Assembly (NCBI RefSeq): GCF_012927045.1
Contig: NZ_JABBFW010000001.1
Span: forward strand, 62,001-126,000
Length of the DNA stretch: 64,000 nucleotides
Source: Azohydromonas caseinilytica
GTDB taxonomy: Bacteria; Pseudomonadota; Gammaproteobacteria; Burkholderiales; Burkholderiaceae_C
Reading direction: 5' to 3'
Shown here: positions 30,379 through 39,594 of the stretch, piece by piece
How the letters are laid out: the number at the start of each line of letters is the position of its first letter
How positions within the stretch are numbered: the first letter of the stretch is position 1
The notes under the pieces: model-generated
Seen by the model: the letters and a program-made list of their open reading frames with translations, nothing else
Database searches by the model: none
Told to the model about the DNA's origin: nothing
Position numbers and translations under genes: made by a program

Positions 30379-31052
30379 GGATGGGCTCCCGAGGAGGCGG
30401 CCGGGGCCGGCGGGCTCGACGCGGCGCCGGCTCCGGGCTCGGCGCGGCGATGCGTGCGCGCCGTGGCGTCGAGGACCAGCGCGGCGCCGCCGGCACGGCC
30501 CGTGAGCCGCAGCTCGTGCAGGGTCACGGCCGGCTCCAGCGCGGCCACGTCGGCGGCGAAGGCGCCCAGGTCGTGGTAGCGGCCCGACAGGCGCAGCCCG
30601 ATGCTGCGCTCCAGGCCTTGCGCGCGCGCCTGCGCCGGCTCGGGGCGGATCAGCTCCACCTGCAGCCCCCGCTGCCGGGCCGCCCGGTGCAGCGCCGGTA
30701 GCAGCTCCTCGGGCGCTCCGGCCAGCAGCAGCTGCTCTTCCAGCGCCACCACACGCGTTTCCAGCTCCTGCCGCCGGCGCTGCAGCGGCGCAAGCGCCTG
30801 AGCCTGGGCCAGCTTGTGCAGGATTTGCTGGCGCAACACGGGCTCACGCCCACGCGCGGCCTCCAGGTCGGCTTCGGCGCTCGCGTTCAGCCCCAGCCAC
30901 GCCGGCCATCCCACGCCCAAGGCCACCAAGGCGCACAAGCTCCAACGGGGCAGCGGCGGCCAGAGGCCGGGCTCCCTGAGATCGAGGCCGCGGAAGGGCG
31001 CCCGGGCCCAGGCCAGGGCGACGGGCATGCCGGACAGGGACTGGCGTGTCAT
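30375..31052 (-). CDS. pilO: PilO, type IV pilus alignment protein
   Basis: A 225-residue bitopic inner-membrane protein. A cytoplasmic N-terminus of about 35 residues contains LDLREPGLWPPLPRW, followed by a TM helix (LCALVALGVGWPAWLGL), a coiled coil at about 60-110 and a ferredoxin-like periplasmic domain ending near 195. It pairs with PilN to align PilQ with the pilus motor. The C-terminal 25 residues are A/P-rich. Starts 11 bases after the pilN stop and overlaps pilP by four. Confidence 0.92.
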   Translation of the reverse strand: MTRQSLSGMPVALAWARAPFRGLDLREPGLWPPLPRWSLCALVALGVGWPAWLGLNASAEADLEAARGREPVLRQQILHKLAQAQALAPLQRRRQELETRVVALEEQLLLAGAPEELLPALHRAARQRGLQVELIRPEPAQARAQGLERSIGLRLSGRYHDLGAFAADVAALEPAVTLHELRLTGRAGGAALVLDATARTHRRAEPGAGAASSPPAPAASSGAHP

Positions 31053-31063
31053 GGCGGACGGGG

Positions 31064-31687
31064 TCAGGAGACGGGTACGGCAGGCGGATGCGAGGCCGGC
31101 GCGGACGCGGCCGGGCCGGCCGGCGCATCCGCCTGCGCGCGCTGCAGCCGCAGCTCCAGCGTGAAGTCGAAGCGCCCGCCCGGCTCACGGCCGGGCATGG
31201 GAGCCGTGGCTTGCAGCTCCACCAGCGCCGGTTGCTGCAGCACCGGGGCTGCCTGCGCCAGCCGCTGCAGCAGGGTCGCCACCTCGGCGCTGCCCAGCGC
31301 CACGCCTTGCAGCGCCACCACGTCGCCCGCCTGGCGCAGCGCCGTCAGCTGCACGCCGGCCGGCAGGTGTTGCGCCAAGGCCTCGAACAGCTGCGCGGGG
31401 CGACGGCGTTCGAGTTGCAGGGCCTGCAGCGCCTGCTCGCGCCGCTGCAGCGCGGCCATGCCGGCCTGCACCTGTCTCACTTCGCGCAGCTGGGCATCGA
31501 GCCGGGCCACCTCGGCCGACAGCAGCTCGTTGCGCCGCTGCTGCCCCGCCAAACGCTGCTGCTGCAGGGCGTAGCCCAGAGCCGCCATGAACAGTCCCAG
31601 CCCCGCTGCCGCGGCGATGGCGCGCCGGAACGCCTGACGCTGCCGGCGGCGCCGGAGCTCGCGGTGGGGCAGCAGGTTGAGCAGCAT
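31064..31687 (-). CDS. pilN: PilN, type IV pilus assembly protein
   Basis: A 207-residue bitopic protein. The N-terminal MLLNLLPHRELRRRRQ is the conserved INLLPxR-type motif that inserts into PilM. A TM helix follows at about 24-44, then a coiled coil rich in Q, R and L (45-100) and a periplasmic domain. The ATG overlaps the pilM stop by one base (TGATG). The A/P-rich end is species-specific. Confidence 0.93.
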   Translation of the reverse strand: MLLNLLPHRELRRRRQRQAFRRAIAAAAGLGLFMAALGYALQQQRLAGQQRRNELLSAEVARLDAQLREVRQVQAGMAALQRREQALQALQLERRRPAQLFEALAQHLPAGVQLTALRQAGDVVALQGVALGSAEVATLLQRLAQAAPVLQQPALVELQATAPMPGREPGGRFDFTLELRLQRAQADAPAGPAASAPASHPPAVPVS

Positions 31688-32832
31688 CACGGCAGGAAGC
31701 GGCGCAGCGCCAAGCCGCAAGCCTTGAGACAGCCCGGCGCCTCGCGCAACGCACGGGCTGCAGGCACCGCCGGCCCGAAGCTCATGGCCTCGAAGGGATT
31801 GGCCAGGCGCGTTTCGAAACCGGTGAGCTGCCCCACGCGCACCTGCAGCCCGGGCAAGGCCGCGGTGGCGCCAGCCAGCACCACGCCGCGCACGTGGTGG
31901 CACGGGCTGCTGGTGAAGCCGATCTGCAGTGCGCGCGCCAGCTCCTGCGCCAGGCCGTCCACGAAGCCGGCTTGCAGTTCCGGCGTGATGGCCTCGGGCA
32001 AGGTGCCGGCCCGCTTCAGCCGCTCGGCCTCCTCGAAACCCAGCCCACACTGCCGGGCGATGAGCCGCGTGAGCTGCGCGCCGCCCACGGGCAGGTCGCG
32101 CTCGTGGAGCAGTTCCTCGCCGCGCAGCAGCTTGAGCGTGGTGGAGAAGGCGCCGATCTCGAACAGGGCCAGCGGCATCGCGCCACCCGGCCCGTCCTGC
32201 CCGGAGCTGCCCGGTGCCGCCTGGAGCACCGCGGCTTGGTCCTCAGCCGCCCAGACGGCCGCGATGCGCGCCAGGGCACGGTGCGCGGCATGAGAGGCCA
32301 TGTCCAGCACCACGGCTTCAAGCCCGGCGGCCTCGGCCAGGCCCTGGCGGTCCTGCACCCGGTCCTGGCGTGCGGCAGCCACCAGCACCTCGACTTCGCC
32401 GGCAGCCGCCGCGGGGCCGAGCACGCAGAAGTCCAGGCAAGCCTCGTCCGCGGCGAATGGCAGGTGCTGTTGCGCCTCGGCGGCCACCTGCAGCTCCAGC
32501 GCCCGCTCCGGCAGCCCGGCCGGCAACCGCAAGCGCTGCGTGACGACGCTGGAAGCCGGCAACGCCAGCGCCACCCGGCGCGTGCGCGTGCCGCTGTGCT
32601 GCACCGCGCGCCGCACGGCTTCGGCCACGGCGTCGAAGGCCTCGATCTGGCCATCGTTCATCCAGCCCTTGTCCAGCGTCTCGTGCGCCAGATGCTCCAA
32701 CACCGGCTGCTGCGGGGTGCCGCCCAGCTCGACAAGGCGCACGCTGGTGTCGCCTAGATCCAGGCCAAGCAGGGGCGGACACGCGGCTTTGCCGCGCCAC
32801 CGATGCAGCCAGGCCTGGACTTCGGACTTCAC
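31687..32832 (-). CDS. pilM: PilM, actin-like pilus assembly ATPase fold
   Basis: A 381-residue cytoplasmic protein of the FtsA/actin-like fold. ATP-site phosphate loop 1 is LLGLDLGDTSVRLVEL at residues 21-36, and later landmarks are MPLALFEIGAFSTTLKLLRG and GVVLAGATAALPGL. It binds the PilN N-terminus to form the cytoplasmic ring. The start is GTG 32832. It diverges from ponA across about 190 bp, an arrangement conserved widely in beta- and gammaproteobacteria. Confidence 0.93.
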   Translation of the reverse strand: MKSEVQAWLHRWRGKAACPPLLGLDLGDTSVRLVELGGTPQQPVLEHLAHETLDKGWMNDGQIEAFDAVAEAVRRAVQHSGTRTRRVALALPASSVVTQRLRLPAGLPERALELQVAAEAQQHLPFAADEACLDFCVLGPAAAAGEVEVLVAAARQDRVQDRQGLAEAAGLEAVVLDMASHAAHRALARIAAVWAAEDQAAVLQAAPGSSGQDGPGGAMPLALFEIGAFSTTLKLLRGEELLHERDLPVGGAQLTRLIARQCGLGFEEAERLKRAGTLPEAITPELQAGFVDGLAQELARALQIGFTSSPCHHVRGVVLAGATAALPGLQVRVGQLTGFETRLANPFEAMSFGPAVPAARALREAPGCLKACGLALRRFLP

Positions 32833-32982
32833 GGCAGTTGCAATGTATCCATAAGTAACTTCATGCTAAGCCGGTTTGTGCGCTGCAGCACTAAGGGAAA
32901 GACCGGCTGACAGCCGCAAGCCGCGCACACCCAGCGGGCCGGGGATTGCAGCGCGCCGCCAAGTGCCCAAAGGGCCGCTTTC

Positions 32983-32988
32983 TATAAT
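32983..32988 (+). promoter_or_regulatory. Candidate -10 of the ponA promoter
   Basis: A perfect TATAAT lies 30 bases before the ponA ATG at 33019. I see no good -35 at the right distance, so the promoter may depend on an activator or have only a weak upstream element. The predicted start near 32995 argues against the upstream TTG at 32998 as start codon. Confidence 0.5.
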
Positions 32989-33018
32989 TGACGTCCCTTG
33001 CCTGGCCGAGCCCGCCTC

Positions 33019-35406
33019 ATGAACGAACCCGGGCGTCCGCCCTCCTCCGATTCCTCCCCCGCCCACCGCAGTCCCTTGTCGCGCTGGTTGCTGCGTCCGC
33101 TGATGCTGGTGCTGGGCGCGTGCACGGCGCTGGCGTTGTCGCTGGCGGTGCTGGCGGTCATCGCGCTGGCGGTGGCCTACCCGCAGCTGCCCAATCTCGA
33201 CGGGCTCACCGACTACCGCCCCAAGCTGCCCATGCGCGTGTACTCGGCCGACGGCGTGCTGCTGGGCGAGTTCGGCGAGGAGCGGCGGCGCTTCATGCCC
33301 ATCGCGCAGACGCCGAAGGTGATGCAGGACGCGGTGCTGGCCATCGAGGATGCGCGCTTCTACCAGCATGGCGGCGTGGACTACCTGGGCGTGCTCCGCG
33401 CCGGCCTGGCCAACTTCGGCGAGGCCAAGAGCCAGGGCGCCTCCACCATCACCATGCAGGTGGCGCGCAACTTCTATCTCTCCAGCGAGAAGACCTTCAC
33501 GCGCAAGCTCTACGAGATCCTGCTCGCGCTCAAGATCGAGCGGCAGCTCAGCAAGGAACGCATCCTGGAGCTGTACATGAACCAGATCTACCTCGGACAG
33601 CGCGCCTACGGCTTCGCCGCCGCGTCCGAGACCTACTTCGGCAAGACGCTGGACAAGGTCAGCGTGGCCGAGGCGGCGATGCTGGCCGGCCTGCCCAAGG
33701 CGCCCTCGGCCTACAACCCCATCGCCAACCCGCGCCGCGCCACCATCCGGCAGCAGTACATCATCGAGCGCATGCTCGACGGCGGCTTCATCACGCAGGC
33801 GCAGTACGAGGAGGCCAAGCGTGAGCAGCTGCACTACCGCACGCCGCAGGACGTGGCCGTGCACGCCGAGTACGTGGCCGAGACCGCGCGCCAGCTCATG
33901 TTCAGCCGCTACGGCGAGGAGGCCTACACGCGCGGCTTCAACGTGCAGCTCACGCTGCATGCCGATGACCAGCGCGCGGCCTACCAGGCGCTGCGCCGCG
34001 GCCTGCTGGACTATGAGCGCCGCCAGGTCTACCGCGGCCCCGAGGCCTACGTGAACCTGCCCGCGGACCCCAAGGAGCTGGACCTGCGCATTGCCGAGGC
34101 CCTCAACGAGCACCCGGACAACGACGACCTGCGCGCCGCGGTGGTGCTGGAAGCCTCGCCGCGCAAGGTGGTGGCGGTGCTGCAGTCGGGTGAGTCCATC
34201 ACCGTCACCGGCGACGGGCTCAAGCCCGTGGCCTCGGGGCTGTCGGACAAGGCCGCGGCGCAGAAGCAGATCCGCCGCGGCGCGGTGGTGCGCGCCATCA
34301 AGGGGGCCAGGGACAACTGGACGCTGACGCAGCTGCCCGAGGTCGAAGGCGCCTTCGTGGCGCTGGACCCGCGCGACGGCTCCGTGCGCGCCCTGGTCGG
34401 CGGCTTCGACTGGCGCAAGAACAAGTTCAATCACGTCACCCAGGCCTGGCGCCAGCCGGGCTCCAGCTTCAAGCCCTTCATCTACTCCGCGGCGCTGGAA
34501 AAGGGCTTCACGCCCGCCACCGTGGTCAATGACGCGCCACTGTTCTTTGACGCCGGCACGACCGGCTCGCAGCCCTGGGAGCCCAAGAACTACGACGGCA
34601 CCTTCGACGGTCCGATGACGCTGCGCCGCGCGCTGGCCAAGTCCAAGAACATGGTGTCCATCCGCGTGCTGCAGCATGTGGGCACGCACACGGCGCAGCA
34701 GTGGGTCACGCGCTTCGGCTTCGAGGCCGAGCGCCATCCGGCCTACCTGACGATGGCACTGGGCGCGGGCTCGGTGACGCCCATGGAAATGGCCAGCGCC
34801 TACGGCGTGTTCGCCAACGGCGGCCATCTGCTCAATCCGGTGCTGATCCGCCGCATCACCGACGCCGACGGCCGCGTGCTGCACGACAGCCCGCCCCAGG
34901 CGCTCGCGGAGGACAACCGCGTCATCAGTGCGCGCAACGCCTTCGTGATGGACAGCCTGCTGCAGGAGATCACGCGCTCGGGTACCGCCGCCAAGGCGCA
35001 GGCCACGCTCAAGCGCCCGGACCTCTACGGCAAGACCGGCACCACCAACGACGCGATGGACGCCTGGTTCGCCGGCTTCCAGCCCTCGCTGGTGGCGGTG
35101 GTGTGGATTGGTTACGACCAGCCGCGCAAGTTGGGCGACCGTGAAACCGGCGGCGGGCTGGCGCTGCCGGTGTGGATTGAGTTCATGGGCCGGGCGCTGC
35201 GCAGCGTGCCGGTGCAGGAGATGGAGCCGCCGCCGGGCGTGGTCAATCTGGGCGGCGAGTGGTACTACGAGGAATACGCCCACGGCGAAGGCGTGCGCGG
35301 CGTGGGCCTGGGCGATGGGGCGCCAAGCCAGGGCCAGAGCCCGGGCGCGGCACCCACGCCTGCGGAGGAGGAGCGCAACAGCATCCTGGACCTGTTCAGG
35401 CGCTGA
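33019..35406 (+). CDS. mrcA: Penicillin-binding protein 1A
   Basis: A 795-residue bifunctional murein synthase. An N-terminal TM helix lies at about 25-50. The glycosyltransferase domain has the catalytic glutamate in AVLAIEDARFYQHGGVD, then GASTITMQVARN, KIERQLSKERILELYMNQIYLG and GLPKAPSAYNP. The transpeptidase domain has SSFK in QPGSSFKPFIY, then SKN in RALAKSKNMVS, and KTGTT. The C-terminal 35 residues are G/P-rich and variable. Usual PBP1A length. Also called ponA; divergent from pilM. Confidence 0.95.
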   Translation: MNEPGRPPSSDSSPAHRSPLSRWLLRPLMLVLGACTALALSLAVLAVIALAVAYPQLPNLDGLTDYRPKLPMRVYSADGVLLGEFGEERRRFMPIAQTPKVMQDAVLAIEDARFYQHGGVDYLGVLRAGLANFGEAKSQGASTITMQVARNFYLSSEKTFTRKLYEILLALKIERQLSKERILELYMNQIYLGQRAYGFAAASETYFGKTLDKVSVAEAAMLAGLPKAPSAYNPIANPRRATIRQQYIIERMLDGGFITQAQYEEAKREQLHYRTPQDVAVHAEYVAETARQLMFSRYGEEAYTRGFNVQLTLHADDQRAAYQALRRGLLDYERRQVYRGPEAYVNLPADPKELDLRIAEALNEHPDNDDLRAAVVLEASPRKVVAVLQSGESITVTGDGLKPVASGLSDKAAAQKQIRRGAVVRAIKGARDNWTLTQLPEVEGAFVALDPRDGSVRALVGGFDWRKNKFNHVTQAWRQPGSSFKPFIYSAALEKGFTPATVVNDAPLFFDAGTTGSQPWEPKNYDGTFDGPMTLRRALAKSKNMVSIRVLQHVGTHTAQQWVTRFGFEAERHPAYLTMALGAGSVTPMEMASAYGVFANGGHLLNPVLIRRITDADGRVLHDSPPQALAEDNRVISARNAFVMDSLLQEITRSGTAAKAQATLKRPDLYGKTGTTNDAMDAWFAGFQPSLVAVVWIGYDQPRKLGDRETGGGLALPVWIEFMGRALRSVPVQEMEPPPGVVNLGGEWYYEEYAHGEGVRGVGLGDGAPSQGQSPGAAPTPAEEERNSILDLFRR

Positions 35407-35431
35407 GCCGGCCCGCTCGGCTCCACGCACA

Positions 35432-35464
35432 CGACGCCGGCGCGCTTGCCGGCGTCGCCGTTTT
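35432..35464 (+). terminator. Terminator of mrcA/ponA
   Basis: Stem CGACGCCGGC (35432-35441) with GCCGGCGTCG (35448-35457), loop GCGCTT, then CCGTTTT. It separates ponA from the convergent cyaY. Confidence 0.7.
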
Positions 35465-35474
35465 CAGCGCGGGC

Positions 35475-35825
35475 TCAGGGCTGGAAGCGCAGCGGCTTGC
35501 CGCCCTGGCTGCTGGCGGAGTCGGACAGCACGTCGAAGAAGTCGCGGCCCTCGCGCTCGATCCAGCGGCCGTTCACATGCTTGAAGTGGTAGCCGCCGCT
35601 GCGCGCGGCCAGCCACAGCTCCTGCAGCGGCGGCTGGGTGTTGAGCACGATCTTGCTGCCATTGGGAAACGACAGCTCCAGCAGGCCGCCGGTGCGCGCG
35701 GTGTCGACGTCAATCACGTCGTCCTGCAGCCAGCGGTCGATCTGCGCCTCCACGCTGGCCAGTACGGCATGGCTGAGGCGGTGGTAGTCGGCGTCGGAAA
35801 GCCGGTCCGCGGGGGTATCGCTCAT
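35475..35825 (-). CDS. cyaY: CyaY, bacterial frataxin
   Basis: A 116-residue iron-binding regulator of iron-sulphur cluster assembly. The acidic first helix (DADYHRLSHAVLASVEAQIDRW) and the central sheet (GLLELSFPNGSKIVLNTQPPLQELWLAARSGGYHFK) are standard. It ends in DFFDVLSDSASSQGGKPL. Start ATG 35825; longer upstream frames run into the divergent lipoprotein gene. The cyaY / lptM pair head-to-head is conserved in proteobacteria. Confidence 0.95.
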   Translation of the reverse strand: MSDTPADRLSDADYHRLSHAVLASVEAQIDRWLQDDVIDVDTARTGGLLELSFPNGSKIVLNTQPPLQELWLAARSGGYHFKHVNGRWIEREGRDFFDVLSDSASSQGGKPLRFQP

Positions 35826-35846
35826 GGGGGTCGGTAAAATTTCGAG

Positions 35847-36050
35847 ATGAATACGAAGTCCCGAACGAGTGTAGCGGCGCGCCGTAGCCGCTCTGCGGCC
35901 AAGCTGCTGCTGGCCATGGGTGCATTGGCCAGCTTCGCGGCCTGCGGCCAGAAGGGGCCGCTGCGGCTGCCCGAGAACAAGCCTGCGGCAGCACCGGCCG
36001 CCACGCCGGCGGCTTCCGCCCCCGCCACCCCTTCGGGAGCCGCCCAATGA
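35847..36050 (+). CDS. lptM: LptM/YifL-like small lipoprotein
   Basis: A 67-residue lipoprotein. After a basic N-terminus and hydrophobic segment the lipobox SFAAC gives Cys33, directly followed by GQKGPLRLPE, the signature of LptM, which helps mature the LPS translocon LptD. The tail is A/P-rich and disordered. The stop overlaps lysA by four bases. In many species this gene lies between cyaY and a lysine-pathway gene, as here. Confidence 0.87.
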   Translation: MNTKSRTSVAARRSRSAAKLLLAMGALASFAACGQKGPLRLPENKPAAAPAATPAASAPATPSGAAQ

Positions 36051-37330
36051 GCACCCTGCCCGGATCACCCTTCCTGCAGCGCCGCGCCGACGGACGGCTG
36101 TATTTCGAGGACTGTGCGCTGGACGAGCTGGCGCGCGAGCATGGCACGCCGCTGTACGTCTACTCGCGCAGCGCCATGCGCGCCGCGCTGTCGGCCTATG
36201 AGAGCGCCCTGGCCGGCCGTGCGCACCTGCTGTGCTACGCCATGAAGGCCAATTCGAGCCTGGCGGTGCTGCAGCTCTTCGCGCAGGCCGGCTGCGGCTT
36301 CGACATCGTCTCCGGCGGCGAGCTCCAGCGCGTGCTGGCCGCCGGCGGCGACCCTGCCAAGGTCGTGTTCTCCGGCGTGGGCAAGACGCCGGCCGAGATG
36401 GGCCAGGCCCTGCAGGCGGGCGTGCGCTGCTTCAACGTCGAGAGCGAGGCGGAACTCGACAAGCTCTCGCAGGTGGCCCGTGCCCTGGACCGGCGCGCGC
36501 CGGTGAGCCTGCGCGTCAACCCGGACGTGGATGCCAAGACGCACCCCTACATCTCCACCGGGCTCAAGGGCAACAAGTTCGGCATCAGCCACCAGCGCGC
36601 GCTGGACGTGTACCGGCACGCGGCGTCGCTGCCGGGCATCGAGGTGGTGGGCATCGATTGCCACATCGGCTCGCAGATCACGGAGATCGATCCCTACCTG
36701 GACGCGCTGGAGCGCGTGCTGGACCTGGTCGAAGCGGTGGAGGCGCAAGGCATCCGGCTGCATCACCTGGACCTGGGCGGCGGTCTGGGCATCACCTACA
36801 CCGACGAAGCCCCGCCCGCGCCCGATGCGCTGGTCGCGGCGCTGCTGGAACGCATCGACGCGCGGGGCCATGGCCATCGCGAGATCCTGCTGGAGCCCGG
36901 GCGTTCGCTGGTGGGCAACGCCGGCGTGCTGCTGACCGAGGTGCAGTACCTCAAGCCCTCGGAAGTCGAAGGCAAGCATTTCTGCATCGTCGATGCCGCC
37001 ATGAACGACCTCATGCGCCCGGCGATGTACGAGGCCTACATGGCCATCGTCCCCTGCGCCGAGCGGGCTGACGTGCCGGTGGAGACCTGGGACGTGGTAG
37101 GCCCGGTGTGCGAGTCCGGCGACTGGCTGGGGCGTGAGCGCGTGCTGGCGGTGCGCGAGGGCGACGTGCTGGCCATCCTGTCAGCCGGCGCCTACGGCAT
37201 GAGCATGGCGAGCAACTACAACACCCGGCCGCGCGCAGCGGAGGTGATGGTCGAGGGCCGCAGCGCCTGGTGCATCCGCGAGCGCGAGAAGATCGAGGAC
37301 CTGTTCGCGGGCGAGCGGCTCATCGGCTGA
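36047..37330 (+). CDS. lysA: Diaminopimelate decarboxylase
   Basis: A 427-residue PLP enzyme making lysine from meso-diaminopimelate. PLP lysine is K67 in LLCYAMKANSSLAVL. Other landmarks are DIVSGGEL, RVNPDVDAKTHPYISTG, DLGGGLGITY, EPGRSLVGNAG and VGPVCESGDWLG with the active-site cysteine. Normal length, translationally coupled to lptM by ATGA. Followed by a terminator. Confidence 0.96.
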   Translation: MSTLPGSPFLQRRADGRLYFEDCALDELAREHGTPLYVYSRSAMRAALSAYESALAGRAHLLCYAMKANSSLAVLQLFAQAGCGFDIVSGGELQRVLAAGGDPAKVVFSGVGKTPAEMGQALQAGVRCFNVESEAELDKLSQVARALDRRAPVSLRVNPDVDAKTHPYISTGLKGNKFGISHQRALDVYRHAASLPGIEVVGIDCHIGSQITEIDPYLDALERVLDLVEAVEAQGIRLHHLDLGGGLGITYTDEAPPAPDALVAALLERIDARGHGHREILLEPGRSLVGNAGVLLTEVQYLKPSEVEGKHFCIVDAAMNDLMRPAMYEAYMAIVPCAERADVPVETWDVVGPVCESGDWLGRERVLAVREGDVLAILSAGAYGMSMASNYNTRPRAAEVMVEGRSAWCIREREKIEDLFAGERLIG

Positions 37331-37354
37331 GCCCACGATCTTCGGACGCAAAGC

Positions 37355-37388
37355 AGCCGCCGCGCCTGCAGAGGCCCGGCGGCTTTCT
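37355..37388 (+). terminator. Terminator of lysA
   Basis: AGCCGCCG (37355-37362) pairs with CGGCGGCT (37377-37384), extended by GCC/GGC inside, followed by TTCTT. The T-run is imperfect. Confidence 0.6.
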
Positions 37389-37419
37389 TGCGCCCGTGTT
37401 GCACGGACAACCATGCAAC

Positions 37420-37446
37420 AAAAAAGGCGCCCCAGAGGGCGCCTTG
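37420..37446 (-). terminator. Terminator of the porin gene
   Basis: On the minus strand AAGGCGCCC-TCTG-GGGCGCCTT is followed by TTTTTT (37420-37425). It lies 46 bases after the porin stop and convergent to the lysA terminator. Confidence 0.85.
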
Positions 37447-37492
37447 AAAGCAAAGGCCGGACGGGCCAACCCGCAATTTCTGATTCTGAAGA

Positions 37493-38584
37493 TCAGAAGG
37501 CCTTGCGCAGGCCGACTTGGAAGACGCGCTTCTCGTTGACGTCGTTCTTGGCGTCGCCGGTGGCTTGGGCGTAGCCCGCGTACACCGTCGTCAGCTTGGA
37601 CAGCGAGTACTGGCCAACCACGCCGAACTTGCCGATCGTCTCGTCGCCGCCGCCGATGATGTCGTACTTGGCACGAGAGTAGTTGGCGCCGACGGTGACG
37701 GCACCGAAGGGCACCGAGGCGCCCACCGTGTAGGAGGTCAGCTTGTCGATATCGGTCGCGCCGCCAATGCTGCCCAGACCCAGCGTGTTGCCGGCCGAGA
37801 AGCTCGGATCCTTGAGCCGCTGGGCACCGGCAAACACCTTGACCACGCCAAAGTCGTAGTTCGCGCTGAGGGTCAGCAGCTTGTTGACGTTTTCGTCGTC
37901 AGTGAAGCGCTTGCCAAATTCGTACGACAGCGCCACGTTCAGCGGGCCGTTGGCGTAGACGCCCTTCAGGCCTTGATAGCGGTCAGCCGTGCCTTCGCCA
38001 GCAGCCACCATGCCCTGCACGCGGAAGCCCGCGAAGCTCGGCGAGATGTACTGGACGGCGTTGTCGACGCGCACGTTGTCGATGAACAGCGGCACGGAAG
38101 CGGCGCCGGTCGGGTTCGCCAGCGAGGCGCCGCCGATGTTGAAGTACGTGCCCGGGTTCAGCACCGTGGTGTTGCCGAACGGGTTGCCGACGGACAGCGT
38201 CTCGTCGTGCAGGGTGTACTGACGGCCCAGGCGCACTTCACCCAGCGTGGTGGAAGCCAGCGACACGAAGGCCTGACGGCCGAACAGGCGGCTGCTTTGC
38301 TGCGAACGGCCGTCATCAGCACCGAAGCCCGACTCCAGCACCACGTTGGCCTTCAGGCCGGAACCCAGGTCTTCCGACACGCGCAGGCCCCAACGCGAAC
38401 CCGGGCCGTAAGCGGTGCCGTCGCTCAGACGGGTGGTCTTCGCGCCTGCGAAGGGAGAGTCTTCGCCCGACTTGACATGCTGGACGCTCAGGTCCACCAG
38501 ACCGTACAGCGTGACCGACGACTGGGCCGAAGCAGCACCGGCGAACGCACCCAGCGTGGCCAGGGCGATCAGAGATTTCTTCAT
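37493..38584 (-). CDS. Gram-negative general porin (Omp32-like)
   Basis: A 363-residue outer-membrane porin. The signal peptide MKKSLIALATLGAFAGAASA is cleaved before QSSVTLYGLVD, the classic first strand of betaproteobacterial 16-strand porins. Alternating strand patterns fill the rest, and it ends in VGLRKAF with the C-terminal phenylalanine needed for BAM recognition. Close in type to the anion-selective Omp32 of Comamonadaceae. GGAG lies 9 bases before ATG 38584; a start 27 bases earlier is unlikely. Codon use is more biased and less GC-rich than neighbours, as expected for a highly expressed gene. Confidence 0.93.
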   Translation of the reverse strand: MKKSLIALATLGAFAGAASAQSSVTLYGLVDLSVQHVKSGEDSPFAGAKTTRLSDGTAYGPGSRWGLRVSEDLGSGLKANVVLESGFGADDGRSQQSSRLFGRQAFVSLASTTLGEVRLGRQYTLHDETLSVGNPFGNTTVLNPGTYFNIGGASLANPTGAASVPLFIDNVRVDNAVQYISPSFAGFRVQGMVAAGEGTADRYQGLKGVYANGPLNVALSYEFGKRFTDDENVNKLLTLSANYDFGVVKVFAGAQRLKDPSFSAGNTLGLGSIGGATDIDKLTSYTVGASVPFGAVTVGANYSRAKYDIIGGGDETIGKFGVVGQYSLSKLTTVYAGYAQATGDAKNDVNEKRVFQVGLRKAF

Positions 38585-38822
38585 TTGCAGTATCTCCAGG
38601 GTTGTTGACAAGAGGTCCCGATACGGCGCTCCAAAAGACGAAGCGCTTGAGTGCTGATCAGGCCCACCTCCTCAGCGGAAGCTGACGCTATTGCACCAGA
38701 GGGACTTTCGGGTTGCCAAGGAAAGCGGCCAAAAAGCGGCCAATCCTGTTGTCTGGACACAACGCGACTGTCCCGGTCGCAGCGGTGCCATACTTCCAGG
38801 CCCACCGCCCGTCACATGCCTC

Positions 38823-39473
38823 ATGTCCCGCTCGCTCAGTCCTCTCGATCTCTGGCTGACCTCGCTTGACCGTGCTCTTCGTACCGTTACCAGTAGCGTG
38901 CACGCGGCGCAGTCCGCCCCGGTCACAGACGGTGCAGCCGCCGCGCAAGCTCAGCCCTTGAGTGACGAGGAGCGGCGCCAGGCCGGAGCGCTCATGCGTG
39001 TGAATCATGTAGGTGAGGTATGCGCGCAGGCGCTGTACCAGGCACAGGCACTCACGGCGCGCTCGCCAGCTCTGCGTGAACAGATGGCCCAGGCGGCACG
39101 CGAGGAAATCGACCACTTGGCATGGACCCAACAGCGGCTGGACGAGTTGAGTTCGCGGCCCAGCCTTCTCAATCCACTGTGGTACGCAGGGGCCTTCGGC
39201 ATCGGGTTGCTGGCGGGTCGGCTGGGCGACCGGGTCAGCCTAGGCTTCGTAGTGGAAACCGAGCGTCAGGTGGAGCAGCACCTGGCCAGCCACCTGCAGC
39301 GGCTGCCTGACGGCGATGTTGCCTCGCGCGCCATCGTTAAGCAGATGAAGGAAGACGAGGCGCGCCATGCCGACACCGCGCTGGCGGCCGGCGGCATGGA
39401 ACTGCCTGCCCCGGTACGCGGGCTCATGCGTGTTGCGGCCAAAGTCATGACGACCACGGCGCACTACATCTAA
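38823..39473 (+). CDS. coq7: Coq7-type diiron demethoxyubiquinone hydroxylase
   Basis: A 216-residue enzyme of ubiquinone synthesis that adds the C6 hydroxyl. The four-helix diiron ligands are E65 ([13 protein letters not shown]), E95 and H98 ([10 protein letters not shown]), E147 ([11 protein letters not shown]) and E179/H182 (KEDEARHAD). Membrane-binding hydrophobic patch [15 protein letters not shown] at about 118-132. ATG 38823 has no clear ribosome-binding site. Divergent from the porin across 238 bp. Confidence 0.93.
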   Translation: MSRSLSPLDLWLTSLDRALRTVTSSVHAAQSAPVTDGAAAAQAQPLSDEERRQAGALMRVNHVGEVCAQALYQAQALTARSPALREQMAQAAREEIDHLAWTQQRLDELSSRPSLLNPLWYAGAFGIGLLAGRLGDRVSLGFVVETERQVEQHLASHLQRLPDGDVASRAIVKQMKEDEARHADTALAAGGMELPAPVRGLMRVAAKVMTTTAHYI

Positions 39474-39594
39474 GCCTGAATAAATTGCCTGAGGCAAAAC
39501 GTCTCACTTCAGCGAGGCACTTTGGCTCAGCTTGCATGGAGTCCAAGCGCCCTCTTCGGTGGCCCACCAGGCTCGCTCCGGTAACTCTTGAGTT

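Noticed and set aside
32866-35430. 854-codon minus-strand frame opposite ponA
   Set aside because: Antisense shadow; the plus strand encodes an unmistakable PBP1A.
38585-38822. Possible upstream leader ORF ending on the porin start, and a GTTGT..ACAAC dyad at 38748-38763
   Set aside because: The frame lacks a start at proper distance from its GGAGG and the dyad arms are only 5 bp; neither is beyond chance.
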